A stretch of DNA of 64,000 nt. Origin: Tetmemena sp. SeJ-2015. Taxonomy: Eukaryota > Ciliophora > Spirotrichea > Sporadotrichida > Oxytrichidae. The notes beneath the pieces were generated by a model. The model did not search any database. It saw only the letters and a list, made by a program, of their open reading frames with translations, and was not told the origin of the DNA. The DNA lies in contig JAJKFJ010020759.1 in NCBI GenBank assembly GCA_027382625.1, positions 1 to 64,000 on the forward strand, given 5' to 3'. Position 1 is the first letter of the stretch, and the number at the start of each line of letters is the position of its first letter. The position numbers were made by a program, and so were the translations under genes. Shown one piece after another: positions 12,001 through 23,760 of this stretch.

Positions 12001-14947
12001 TGAAGGGGCTCAAAGATAAGATAGCAATTTTAGAGCAATCTTGCGTTGGAGGAGGGTTTAATCAAACACTTAATCAAAATATGACTCTTGGAAATTAGTT
12101 TAATAAGAGTAGAGAAATAAGCCCAGTCAAGCCAAATTATGAAGACTAGTCTAGGTTACATATCATTATGAAGATGATATTTTAAAGTAGGTGTTAAACA
12201 TTTATGAGAGAATTCAATTAAACTGATAGTGAGCATCCTTTCAATACTGCTTCAAAGAATGAAAGAAATATTGATCTACCTGAATACAAAGTAAACAATC
12301 CGGCCAAGACAGATCAAATAGGAAGCAAGCTACGAGATTAAGAAAAGTAGAACTAAGACAGACCCATTAGTAGATTTGAAGCCCAGGAAATAAAGGGGCA
12401 GGATCTCAGAACTAATCCTAATCTTGGGATTAATTTAGCAGCAGAAAACTTAAACTAGAAGCGAGTCGATTAGTATAATTTCACTCTCAGAAATATATCT
12501 TTAAATTTTAAATACACAGAGAGGAGACCATAAACCCTTAGAACATTAAAGTTCAGGAGCAATGCCAAATTTAAACATAGCTGGAGTAAAGCAGGAAAAC
12601 TTGCCCTAAAATTTGCACTAAAATAGGTTTACTTTCAATAGACCATCTGTTGACTAGAATCAAAATCACCGTTATGATGTCAGAAGTCATTCAAACACTA
12701 GACTGGCAGAGACCGCCTTAAACTCTTAGTCTAATTCTTAAAACTAATAGTAATGCAACTAGGATAAATTATTCAGCTCTCCATAGCAATTAACTTCAAT
12801 GAAATAGTATTCAACTTAAAATAACACACATAATAAAGCAGAAGGTTAAAATACATAAAGAGCTACGCACAACCAATCTTCTAATATTGTAGATAGCAGA
12901 AGCCACATGAGTTCAGCACCTCATTCACTCACACCAAATAGACTTCATCTAAACAAGTAGAAGATGCTGATCTTAGAGCAAATTAACACAAATGTGCCTA
13001 AGTCCAATAATATTTGTTATTAGATTTCAGCGTTTCCCCTTGTTGATAAAATAGCTAAATTATTTATAACAGTAACGCCTTAATTTTTGAAAATAGTTCC
13101 TCTTGATTTTCATCACCTCTCCTTTAAATCTGTCTTATTTCTGAAAAGATATTTGTAGGGAATTTATTGGCTATCCAAGTCTCACACAGTAGTGATACTC
13201 AAATAACCCTCGGCTGAAATAATCCTTAGCAACATGTTGCACTTCTCATGAATGAAAGAGCTATAAGTTTAACTTACGTAATCTATTTGAAAACTTAGCC
13301 GTGATGCTAAATAATAAAAGGGTTATCTTACCTGTAATTATAGTTGAAATATTTTGTTTCTAGGCAAAAACTAAAATAAATTTATAATATAATAAAAGTC
13401 CAACTTAAATAACGAGATTTAAAATAAAAACAGAGAAGCGAGTAAAAGCGCAGAGAGGACAGCTTACTACCAATAAATGGCTCTTGAAGAAGTTAAAAGA
13501 AGAGAAGCTCTCACAGCTAAAGAGTTTTAATTAAATAAACAGAGAACAGCCAGTGCAGAGATTAATGGAAGAAGATACGAAGTGCAGGTGGATGATGTGG
13601 ACTAAGTTTCTCAAAATCAAAAGTCAATAAACGAAATACTCACTACTTTCAAAAAGGAGAAAAATTTCTTCAATGAGAAATTGACTGTACTTAAATCTAA
13701 ATTGGAACAAGTCAAAGATAATTTATTATTATTAAGGTAACCCAGCAGTGGAATTAGTAACATAGTTTAAATCATTTTTTAATCTTCTGGGTATTAGAGT
13801 AGACTCTAGATGAACAAATTCTCTCAACTTAATTACCATTCAAAAGACAGCGATCATTAACAGGAGAGAATGAATGAAATCAAATTATTGACTGTAAATT
13901 TTAATTTTAGGTTTATTACTTGATTCAAATTATATAATGACTGACCGCAAATAATCTCAAGATCGTTTAATAACAAGGACTTTAGACGAAAGAAGAACTC
14001 AATTAAGCAACATACATTAGAACAGGTAGATAGAGTCTTAATTTGAGAAGTTTAAAACCATTGATCCATAAGAGATAGAGAGAGATTTCTAAAGAGCCAA
14101 TCCTAGAGATTATTATTTAATTATATTCATTCTTTAATAATATAGAAGGCTTATATCATGATTATAAGGAAGCTGCTATCAATTAAAGGGATTCAAATGG
14201 AAAGTCGTTTGCAAATCAGCAATATCCCAAACTTTAATCCAGAGAGAATTCAACAAGCAAGTACTCTTCAAATATTTAGGATGCCGTCCATTTTAAATTA
14301 ATGTTAAGGAAATTAAGAAAAACTCTATTGAAATAGTATCCCCTACTTACTCTTTGGAGAGAGGAAGAAACTAAGACAGAGAAACCGCAAAGTCCAGGGG
14401 ACTTGAAACCAGAACTCCAGAGTCACCTTAAATAATCAAAGGTAAAAATATAAAGGACTATTATTGATAAAATATTCTTTCTTTAAAGACAAAACATGAA
14501 AATTCTCCTGTTTCTAAATGACAAATATTTAATTTCTTTGATTGCAAATGATTAGTTATTCTAAGTTTATTTTTGCTTTTCAAATTGGAGTGATAGGAAT
14601 TGATTAGTTTTTCCTTGTGGTTAAAATCAATTAAAATCTTTGAAGGGGCTTAGTCTGTTCTAAATCTATGTTTTATTATACAGAGCCTTATATAAATAAT
14701 AATACTTAATAAATTGGAAATTAAAATTAGTCTAGTGAGTTTGTTTTTACGCCTAACTCATGCTTTTGTGAAAAATAAAATTATATGGATATTAAAGAGT
14801 AAAGCTAAAATTTAAGTTTCTTAACTGTCTAGAAAATCTCAAAAATAATTTCCTGATCAATTAGCTTATAAGGAGAGAGGTAAGACTGCCTCTTATGAGA
14901 GTAGAAGTGAGGATTCCACATTTTAAGGCTTACAGGAGAGTATTTGA
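9041..14947 (+). CDS. Long coiled-coil protein (cytoskeletal or ciliary/centrosomal type)
   Basis: ATG 9041 (MDIYRKHNIVNFRLQ) begins a series of open segments rich in Glu, Lys, Leu and Gln. They include EIQRLNQKLEPEE (about 9170), QQLQKIYQLQEQFFQ (9390), LTLEEQVQELNSKLREQD (10,710), ILEKEKILLQLEVNKYLDEK (11,400), a long heptad region from 11,700 to 12,060, an Asn/Gln-rich stretch around 12,600-12,960, and REALTAKEFQLNKQRTAS (13,500). The last coding-looking segment ends EDSTFQGLQESI at the TGA at 14,945-14,947. A 70-nt GT-AG intron (10,007-10,076) and several IESs interrupt it. Composition implies an elongated coiled-coil dimer. No specific family (for example a CEP or CCDC type) can be named. 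Segments between 12,960 and 14,947 might belong to a second gene. Confidence 0.7.
10007..10076 (+). other. GT-AG intron in the coiled-coil gene
   Basis: Begins GTAAGATTTT and ends GGTAACTAAG. Splicing joins NFGS to ASSIKLQHYNFN in frame. There is no flanking direct repeat. Confidence 0.65.
10205..10221 (+). other. Short IES, pointer TTTAA
   Basis: TTTAA at 10,200-10,204 and 10,217-10,221 brackets 12 nt. Removing one copy plus the insert changes the frame so that KDLQ is followed by FYNMLEDSVFKFYEL. It illustrates how small the eliminated segments are here. Confidence 0.5.
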
Positions 14948-15170
14948 CTGTTACCAAGATATGAAGCTGCTTTAGTATATTCATTCATCTTGCCCAATTA
15001 TTTTCAAGAAGAAAAGTAATCCAAAAATTGAGCTTCTCTTAAATAGATATGCCTGTCCTTAATATTTTATTTGAGAATTAATAAGAGTGTATATTGGACT
15101 AAATTTCTAATTATCTTTGCGTTTTCTTTTTTGAAGGTGCTTGTAAAAATATGGACTGAATTGTTGGATG

Positions 15171-15197
15171 AATCCTGCTTAAGCACAGGATTTTTTT
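15171..15197 (+). other. Hairpin followed by a T run, function unknown
   Basis: AATCCTG (15,171-15,177) pairs with CAGGATT (15,186-15,192) across an 8-nt loop, and a run of T follows. This would suit the end of a Pol III or other small RNA transcript. It may equally be chance in AT-rich DNA. No RNA gene was recognised upstream. Confidence 0.2.
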
Positions 15198-15272
15198 AAT
15201 GAAAATGAGGCTTTCCGTAATAATATTGAAGTTTGGCTTATATGAGTATAATATTATCCTTAATTATTGGAA

Positions 15273-17864
15273 ATGATGTCTGAAGAGGAGAAAAAGACTC
15301 TCCTAGGAGACCTCTATGAAAAGCTAAATAAGGCTTAGTAGGGCAGCCAACACCAATCAGTCCTCGATCATACTGAAAAGAGTAAGAATTAGCAGAGATT
15401 AGCTAACAGTTATCATTCAAATAATGTGAAAGGACTCAGAGTGAATCCTGTCTTTCCTTAATTTTGAGATGCCTTAGCATTGGAGGATAGATGATCATAT
15501 CTTATATTGTAGTATTGCAGTTGGATGGAAGTTAGGATGTGGCAGTGAGGTCTCGCCTCACCGCACTCATTAAAATGAAGCACTTCGATCAGGCAGTTGA
15601 ATTGATTAAAGGGAAAGAGAAGGCTTTCAGTTTTGAGTATGCCTATATTCTTCACAGGCAAGGCAAGAATAAAGAGTCACTGCAAGTCCTCAAGTAAGGT
15701 GCAGACTAAGAAAGCCACCATGTCAAGCATCTAATTTCTCAAGTTGTAAGTTTTAACATTCTTTCTCATAATTTATATGGGTAATTTAAAAATTGAATCA
15801 AATACATATTGAAGTGAATGTTATAAACATGTGAAAATGCTTGTAAGAATGTCCAAATAATCTGCTAAAATTATACAAAGTCTGTGTTTCATAAATGAAA
15901 TTGTGAAAGTCAAAAGGCTATTAACTTTTTTTAATTATAGATTTTTGCTTTAGAAAAATATGCAACCTCATTAAATCTTAAGTTCTATTCTCGCAATATG
16001 TAGCAATATAAACTGAACGATTACAAAGCCACTTCATCGATCTACTAAGACTTGATGAACAGTAAAGAGACGACTGAAGATGAGGTGCAAGATATTCTAA
16101 CCAACTTATTAGCATGTGCCGCTAATGCTTCTGACTCAGAACTTATTGGAAAGCAGCAGCAGGCCTCAGACTCATCAAATGCAGATAAAACCTATGAGTA
16201 CTTCTTCAATCTCTCATAGGTCTAAATGAGGCAGCAACTCTTCTAAGATTCGTTCAAGAGTCTTCTCAAATCTTCTTAACTTCCTTATTTTACCTTTAAT
16301 CTTATGAGATGGCAAAGGAAGATGGCAGCCACTAGGACAGCTCAGAACTGACTCGCTTCAAAGTGCAAGAGCTCCATTTGCTTAACTCATTCTATCACGA
16401 CCTCAATTAGATTGAGTATGGAAAGGATGCCAAGCTCTCAGTTCCCAAGTCTCTCAAGAATGAGTAACCATACTGATAAATGCACATATTATTACTATGA
16501 GATGTTGGTAGAGCAGAATGTGAACGCCTTTTAGGAGACTTATGAGTTCAGTAAACAACAAGTTAAGGAACTCATTGGAAATCTAAACTGGCACAAGTTT
16601 AGCGACCGCATCGCAAACCAGCTGTAGACCAATCAAAATTTGACTAGGGAGCAGAAGAGGCTTATGCATATTGTTTAAATGCAAGTTAACTTGATTGTAG
16701 CCCTGATTAGATGCAACAGATTCGAAGATGCAAGAAAGGAGTGGGAGAAAGTTAGTTCAACCAACGATCATCACGCTCTAAGTGGAATCGGAGCCTATTT
16801 CTGCCTCAAGAGCAAGAAATACGATGAGGCTCTTAACTTAATCAAGAACTAGAAAAGCATATATAATGAATGATATTTGAATGTCATAATTTTAAATTAG
16901 AAAGACACCTATTCACTCTTCCTGAGAGCCCAAATCAGTTTGGCTAAGCGTAAGTCTTAACTATAAGTTGTTAAAATTATGTAGAGGATGGCAAAGGCGC
17001 ATTCGAAACTCTTGCAAATAATCTGAATGATGAGCTCCTTCAGAATGACGATTTCCTGATCTTCCTTCTCAAGTTATAACTTTTTTCTTCCTACAATGTA
17101 TTATAAGCAGCTTTCAAACTATAAGCTCAAGGACGCTCTGGCAAACCTCACCAGTAACTTACTTTAAGTGAAGACCCCCTAGCGCAACAAGCAACTACTT
17201 CTCTCACTCGCTGATCAACTTACTTCGGAAGGCCAAAACTAAAAAGCTTTCTAAGTTCTGAAAGGCTTGTTTGAGGCTCACGGCCAAAACGATAAGAATG
17301 TTCAAAGCAAGTGGTTGAACGTGCTTATAGAAGTTGACTTCAAGGAGGCACTCAAAGTTCAATAGAAGCTTACTGCCCCAGTTCCCTCAAGTCTGGCTGA
17401 CAATCTTAAAGCCATATGCATCTTCATTTAAGTTAAGTACTTTCAAGTAGTGAATGATGACTACCTCAACAAATTAATAGAAGCTGGACTTCCCGAAAAG
17501 AAGAAAGAGTCCATTAAAGTGATCATTTATTTATCATAATGATAGTTAGTCCAAGACAAAGAACGTAGTCACTGAGACTAAAGGAGGCGCAGAGATTTTC
17601 ATTCCTAAGAAGAAGAACAGAAAGATTAGATACCCCAAGAATTTTGACCCTAAGAATCCAGGTGCTGAGCCTGATGCCGAGCGTTGGTTACCTAAATGGC
17701 AGCGCTCTCGCTACAAGAAGTATGCTAAGAAGAAGGGACTCTATCTAAAAGGAGCACAAGGAGACGCACAGATAGATACAGATGTCACTCAAGGCATAGC
17801 ACAAAGCACAGCTCATCAAGAGGCAGCAACTCAAAAGAATAAGCACAAGAGAAGAAAGAAGTGA
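15273..17864 (+). CDS. SRP72: Signal recognition particle subunit SRP72
   Basis: SRP72 is the TPR-repeat subunit that binds SRP RNA with SRP68 and supports targeting of secretory proteins to the ER. ATG at 15,273 (MMSEEEKKTLLGDLYEKLNK). TPR-like helices follow: TALIKMKHFDQAVELIKGKE (about 15,560), YKLNDYKATSSIYQDLMNSK (about 16,020) and later repeats to about 17,500. The C-terminus carries the family's RNA-binding signature, PKNFDPKNPGAEPDAERWLP, then WQRSRYKKYAKKKG (17,630-17,740), and ends in a Lys/Arg-rich tail at TGA 17,862-17,864. In-frame TAA/TAG codons read as Gln are frequent. IESs or introns break the frame near 15,370-15,500, 15,740-15,940, 16,870-17,000 and 17,530. It is the only single-copy housekeeping gene recognised with high confidence. 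Confidence 0.95.
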
Positions 17865-18207
17865 GTTACTCAGGAGGACTTGTTTTATATCTAGAATTTC
17901 TCGCTCTATATTCATTTAATTCAATCAAATTCATCTGAATTTCTAGTTCTTCCCAAAATCTTAGAGTAATCATAAACACAAACTAAATAATTTACTATCA
18001 GAATGTGAAAGTTTCATTTTAAAGTTACGATAATATCAAAAGAATTGCTTCTGTATCAAATAAATTATCATTAAAAAAATAATTAAAACGATACATGAAT
18101 AAATTAATTAAGATATGACTTTATATAAGATGTTTGCATTAAAATTTATTATAAATGTCTAGTCGTACAATTTCGTTGCTTAATTTTTTAATTAAAGGTT
18201 AGGTATA
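17865..18207. other. AT-rich intergenic stretch
   Basis: No coding frame or repeat recognised. It separates the SRP72 stop from the ATG of the cysteine-rich membrane protein and should include the 3' and 5' flanks of both genes. Confidence 0.4.
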
Positions 18208-20140
18208 ATGAAATATAAAGAGGTTAGATTTATTAAATGGATAGGTGATAAATTTCTAAAAATACCTGGAGATATAAATTTAAGACTGCAACTTCATATT
18301 TTGCTCATTCTGATAAGCATTAAATACTCCAGTGGCCAGTAATATATTTTGATAATTGAATGTTATAGGACTAACTAATTCGCTTGCGCTGAGTAGAAGG
18401 ACTGTCCATAATAGGAATAATTAAAAGAATGCGTGGCTGGGTATTGCTGCAGCTATACTTATAAACCTTACTTGTGCTATAGTGCCACATGCTAAAGTGA
18501 CTCAGAATGTGTATCTCTCAAGTGTGGAATAATCTATGGCTCTTAGTCAAATGCACTCCCAAGAGCATAAATTTAAATAAAAATATAAATAAAAGTAGAA
18601 TCTAAGATTTAATAATTTGGCTAATACGATATAATGACAAGATAAATTTAAGACTCAATAATTTATTGCAGATTATTTGATAGACAAATTTATTATTTCA
18701 CAATATGTATACATAACTGAAATAATAAAATAGCATGTTGTTCGAATGAAGAGATAGGATTCTTGTGTGATGGTTCTTAATGCAATAGCGACTACGAGTG
18801 TATGACTGGGATCTGTGCTTCCAATAAGACTTGTGGAAATTACACAATCTCATCCTGCATTAAAGGAAGCACCAACTATGCTTGCATGGGAGATAAATGC
18901 AAATCTGATTAAAGAATATTCATATACAAATAGCTTATAATGATAGTAATTGCTTCAAAGGCTATTGTGAGAATAATCTATGCTGCTCTTCGTCATCAAC
19001 CGATTTCAAGTGCTCAAACGACATCTGTACATCTTCTACTTAATGTGTTGGTGGTTATTGCGTGGAAAATATGTGCTCTCAAACCAGTTGCCGCACTGGC
19101 AGTACTTATAATCGATGCGCAGGAGACCTTTGCAAGGATTAGAGTAACTGCAAAAGCGGCTATTGTAACAATTATAAACTCATTGAATGTGCTAATTTTA
19201 TTATCTATAAAACACCTATAATTTACTTGTTCAAATCAACCTCCTTCCAGTTGCTCTCATTCCTCTGCAACGAAGAAATGCGTGAATGACAGCTGCTTAC
19301 TTGACATGGAGTGCTATGATCGTTATTGTAATTCACAAGGCGTTTGTGCCCTACCTTCAAATAATTAGAACAACAGCACTGATGATAATCAAAACGCGTA
19401 GTAAAGTGGATCTTCAGCTCCTAATAAATAAGTAGTCTACATTCTCATAGGCATAGTAATTTTATGAAATCTTAGAATTAGTGGTTGGAATAGCATTTCT
19501 ACTTTTATTGGGCGTCTCCTACTGCTGTCTGCGTAACGGCTCCTGCTTTGGCATAAATCTGAACAACCGAAGACTCCAAAAGTATATAAAGACCATGAAA
19601 TCAGAAGAGAAAAACTTCTCACGAGAGCAGGAGGATATTAATTACAGAGATAGGAAAACATCATCTACTTCAGAAAACTTCAACACTATCCCATCTCGAT
19701 AATCTTAGTAAGAAAGGTAGATAAGACTTAGAGATCAAATTAATGTTGAATAGGCAAGAAGATAAATGGATGAAGTAGATTATACTTTGAGATTTTAATC
19801 TATCATGTTTATCATACTAATCAGACAGGTTACAATGAAATTAATTAAAGTAAAATTTAACATAAATTTAGTTCAATCATTTTTTAAGAGTACTTATTTT
19901 CTTGATGTTTATAATGAAACTTACTTTTAAGATTCTCCGAGAGCTGCATAGAGAGATAATAGATAAGCAGATGAAGCAAATTACATTTAACTTTTCAGGA
20001 CTTCGCGGGCAGCGTAAAGAGAGCAGCAGCAAACTAGCAATTAATTTAATTAGTGGCATTAGCGAAATCAAACAGTTCAGCTCAATGAATCTGCTCCCTT
20101 TGTTATTTTTAACCCTAGCGCAATAAGATAAACTAAATGA
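18208..20140 (+). CDS. Cysteine-rich type I membrane protein with cytoplasmic tail
   Basis: ATG 18,208 opens an N-terminus with a hydrophobic signal (LHILLILISI). An extracellular region of repeated Cys motifs follows, for example CVAGYCCSYTYKPYLC (about 18,430), CNSDYECMTGICASNKTC (18,780), CVGGYCVENMCSQTSC (19,040) and CYDRYCNSQGVC (19,310). After removal of an IES at 19,457-19,481 a single transmembrane helix forms (VVYILIGIVVGIAFLLLLG) with a CC pair at its inner edge. A basic, Gln/Arg-rich cytoplasmic tail then stays open to TGA 20,138-20,140. Spacing of Cys pairs recalls secreted or surface cysteine-rich proteins of ciliates, but no named domain is certain. A gap in homogeneous coding composition at 19,800-19,920 suggests another IES. 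The stop overlaps the ATG of the next reading frame (ATGA). Confidence 0.75.
19457..19481 (+). other. IES inside the transmembrane segment, pointer TAG
   Basis: TAG at 19,454-19,456 and 19,479-19,481 flanks an AT-rich insert that contains an in-frame TGA. Removing it fuses LIGIV to VGIAFLLLL, giving one uninterrupted hydrophobic helix. That is independent structural support for elimination. Confidence 0.65.
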
Positions 20141-20355
20141 ATAATCTGGCTGCTTTGGATAATAGTCAGTCCGGGATGATAGGTTTTAGTTTTTCCCCAT
20201 TTTCAGACTCATATGATTTGAATAGGAAAGTAAGCATTGACGACGTTACCTCCAATGTTAATTTCACTTAAGCCAAGACAAAAAAGACATCTTCAATCAA
20301 TGATTAGTTTTTTTAGATTACTGAAACGTAAATAAATATTATAGAATTCATTTGA
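20137..20355 (+). CDS. Gene X, copy 1: small unknown protein
   Basis: The 72-codon frame starts MNNLAALDNSQSGMIGFSFS and contains DSYDLNRKVSID. It is kept because a second copy at 29,881 preserves the pattern (NTQSGIIGYNFSQ, HSYDQNRKVGIGD). Nucleotide similarity continues past the stop to about 20,480, so more coding segments may follow. Its ATG overlaps the stop of the membrane-protein gene. This position marks the left edge of the large duplicated unit. Function unknown. Confidence 0.45.
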
Positions 20356-20787
20356 ATTGGTAAACCTGCCAAACCTGAGCTATCTTAAAATCATAAATCT
20401 TCTAGACTTTGAGATAATTATAATACAATTACTTTCATCTTAATAAATCTATTTTCAGATTCTGTCTACATTTTGAAGGACTAATTTTATTTTATTTTTT
20501 TAAAAAGAGAATATACAATGCATCAATTCTTAAATTGAAAATTAATTCGGAAAAAGTAGATTTGATTCTAATAAGGAGAAAATTATTAGATTAGACGTTA
20601 TTTAAATTATCATTTAAAATTTATGAGAAAATATTAAGTCATGATATTTTAAAGTAAAAACATATTATAAAAGAGAAGTCGATTTTTTTAATTAATTTTA
20701 ATGAAGCAAATTGAATAGATGGTTGCTAAAGAAGCAATAATTTATTTAATAGTAAACTCATGTGAATTAATAGTAGATAATTCACTT
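20356..20787. other. AT-rich flank of gene X
   Basis: Similarity to the second copy extends to about 20,480. Beyond that I see no gene in this very AT-rich stretch. Confidence 0.35.
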
Positions 20788-21170
20788 TCATAAGACAAAG
20801 TAAATGATGATCAATATAATTTTATAAACAGGAAAATAATTAATATAATTGAGATTCTAATTCTTGTCGAAGATTGGTTAAAATAATAAATGAAGAAGAG
20901 TTCCAAATTTGTAAGATGAAATTATACAAATTCTCTCCATCTATAGCTTGCTCGATAGCTAATCAAAAATTAATATATTTTCAATTTTAATCATCTTCTC
21001 AACTCTCCTCAGCAGTGATTTTGATGTGCACATTTTATAATTTTTATATATTTATTCTTCTTTTACTCGCTAATTACTCTTGACTGAGCCTTCCCACACA
21101 AAATACAATAGAATAGTTCTTAGAATTTTATTTTGAATCAAAAGTTGTAATAATTATTTAAATTCGACTC
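20788..21170 (-). CDS. Family H, copy 1: unknown small protein
   Basis: The minus-strand frame contains FCVGRLSQEQLASK and, after a frame change, DQLSSKLQMERICIISS, and ends at TGA 20,788. Three other copies (29.4, 35.7 and 42.2 kb) share the pattern F-C-x-G-x-x-S-x-E then a region reading LS-x-KLQ. The segment lies just upstream of, and opposite to, Hint-like gene A. One base near the first motif differs in phase from the other copies, so this copy may be damaged. No domain recognised. Confidence 0.4.
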
Positions 21171-21250
21171 TCTTCAGTGCCGCAATTTTTCACCATATTG
21201 ATTTATTTGTTAAGTTAATTATATTTTTCAATTAATTACAGCTATATTAT

Positions 21251-23469
21251 ATGATGAAAAAGAAGGTCTTACATTTTTGTGGAGCTAATTCTCTATTTCT
21301 ATTTCTTGTAGCTTTATTAAATAATGGTTTTAATTTTTTGTTTAGTATTAGCTTGTTTGAATGAACTTGCAATGAGCCATTTTTTAAAGAGTTAGAGTTT
21401 AATGAATTGCGCAAACATTGGTCACTATCTTTCGAATAAGCAACTTACACTACAATAAAGTGGTTGTATTTTAGAAATAATAAGATCTACACTGCCCAAT
21501 GAGACACAATAATTTTTAAATTAGGCTAATCTGATCACTCAAACTTTTAAGATGCCTTCAACTTTAGAGTAACCTTCTTCCCCCAATCAAGTGGATTAAG
21601 AGCTCAGACAATAATTATTTATTCTAAAATAAGTGATCTTTAATATAGCATGAGCATTAATGAATGATCATGGATTTTTCTCCTTATAAATAGATCGTGA
21701 TTGAGTTCTTGTTCAGTGATTCATATTATATTATGTTTTAAATAAAAGGCTAATTTAATTTAAATGTCTACCTCAAAAACTTAGTAAAATAAATGCTACT
21801 TCATCAATAAAATCTATCTCTTCTTCTTTCACTTGAAGGTGAGGTCGAGCAACCAAGCACCAAAAATAAGTAAGGTAATACCCGATTAACAGAGTAAGTT
21901 CAAAGAGTACAAATGTATGCTTGGAGAACTTTTTAACTATATAAAGAATAAAGTCATCTTTTTAAAAACAGGACCTTCGTTGATTTCAGCATCTTGAAGG
22001 AGGCAACTCTTACTCTCAACAAAATCCTAATCAAAATGCAGACATTAAACTATAAGGCATACTAATACTAGAACCATTTCGGGCAAAGAAATTTCATTAC
22101 ATTTTGAGTAACCTCAATAGGCTATTCCTATTAAGGATATATTTATTATATTCTCACAACAAAATCTATGCTTTTAAAACTTAAATTAACTAATATCGAC
22201 TAAAATCAAATAACTATTTATTACTACAGAATATTCTATAAAATTCCATTAGGAAATAATTAAGAAAAGGAGTTTAACCACTATTTATTGACTGACTTTA
22301 ATTTATTGCTTTACTAGAATATGCTGTAAATATTGACCATTAAAATAATGGTTGGAGGCCATCTCAAAACCCCCTTTAAGATACAGAGAAGAGTTAGAAT
22401 TGAGGGCAAAATTCGTTGGAAGTTTTGACTAATAAACTAATTTCGTTAAATAGATGATGAAGGAAGATCTTCAGTCATCCGTAGATCAAATCAAAAATGG
22501 CACTTTTATCATGAAAAAAGTAAATATCACTCAATAAATTAAAGAATTCAACAGTCGAAAGTAAACTGATTCACTTATCCAAAATCAAACTCTTTATTAA
22601 GATAATGTCCTTCATATCAAGACAGCAGGAAAGAATTTAGAAACTTCACATTTCTTAATAATTACAAAGCAACAATGCACTTTTATAGCTTTAAAATACA
22701 TTTATATACCAGATAAATAAGGACAAATTATCCTATTTAAAATTTTATTTTAAAAATATTTAGAATAAGGTGTAAATTAACATTTTTAATTTATTTATTA
22801 GTAGAATAATTTTTTTAATAAATAAAGTAGCTGAGTAAAATAGAACCCATGTACTACTTGCATTATATTTTATATTACTTAGAAAGATTAGATCAGAAGA
22901 TTTAAAGATAGGTGATAAATTGGTAACTTTACTAGGTTTCGAAAAGCTATAATTGCAAAGGATTTAATTTATAAATCTAAGAGATAAATTTTTCTAAAGA
23001 AGATAAAAATCTTTAAAAAATAATAAAGAAATAATAAGCGTCAATAAATGAATACTCAACTCATGCAGTTTATATATTGAATAATATATTTTAAAGCAAA
23101 AGAAATATCAAATTTTGCTTTTCTCAAGGAGATTTAATTATATTAAAAATAGACTCATAAATTAAATGACTCATTATCTTAATAATTTATAATTGATAAT
23201 TATAGAATAAAAATTAAAAAAAATTAATATATTATTATATAAATTCTAATAATTAATTTTCTTCGAAATAATTTAATTTAAAGATTACAGAAATCTCTAC
23301 TATGAAAGTTCCTTTTGAGGATCTTGTTGGTTTAAAAGGCAAATATGAATTTATCGTTGTAAATCAAATTCTCTCCAGTCATCAAAGCTTTTGTGAGAAA
23401 ATGCCCACAATAAATTAATTTGACGATGGATCTGAAATCGCTACTCTTGATATTTCCTACTTTAATTGA
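21251..23469 (+). CDS. Hint-like family member A: secreted protein with hedgehog/intein-like C-terminus
   Basis: ATG 21,251/21,254 gives MMKKKVLHFC plus a hydrophobic stretch LFLFLVALL, a likely signal peptide. Segments follow: CANIGHYLSNKQLTLQQSGC (about 21,405-21,465), a beta-rich region 21,845-22,105 (VDFSILKEATLTLNK), a helical region 22,345-22,560 (RYREELELRAKF), LIITKQQCTFIALK (22,660), THVLLALYFILLRKIR then SEDLKIGDKLV (22,840-22,930), and KVPFEDLVGLKGKYEFIVVN then QILSSHQSFCEKMP (23,305-23,410). TGA at 23,467-23,469. The order T-x-H, GD, Gly-Tyr, VVN-x-x-x-x-S matches the second half of hedgehog Hint domains, which self-cleave. The first half, including the nucleophilic Cys, was not identified. 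Several IES-like frame breaks lie between segments. Gene-family call is strong; Hint assignment is inference. Confidence 0.6.
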
Positions 23470-23655
23470 AAAATTATGTTCATTATTTAACGAGAATAAT
23501 TTGTATGAAAACAGTGTAATTTAATATTACAGATTTCATAATGATCAAAAAGTTTTTAATAGCAATTTAGAAAAATTTTAAAATTAACACATTATAGTAA
23601 TCATTTAAAAAGAAAAATATGGTTATAAAGATTTTAAAATTAAAAGTAATAAATA

Positions 23656-23760
23656 AATGCCGTTTAAACCTGGCGAGTATGGAAAATTTAAAAACGGGAG
23701 TATGTTCAACCAGGGTTTCTTGCCCTTGCTGGGGGTAAAACAAGATAAACATTGCGGGAA
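23656..23760 (-). pseudogene. Decayed fragment of a TBE transposase gene
   Basis: The plus-strand text (CTGGCGAGTATGGAA... with frame-breaking changes) matches the TBE transposase at 62,845-62,945, which encodes YSPEFNGIEFYW on the minus strand. No terminal repeat is recognisable. This is a relic downstream of gene A. Confidence 0.6.
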
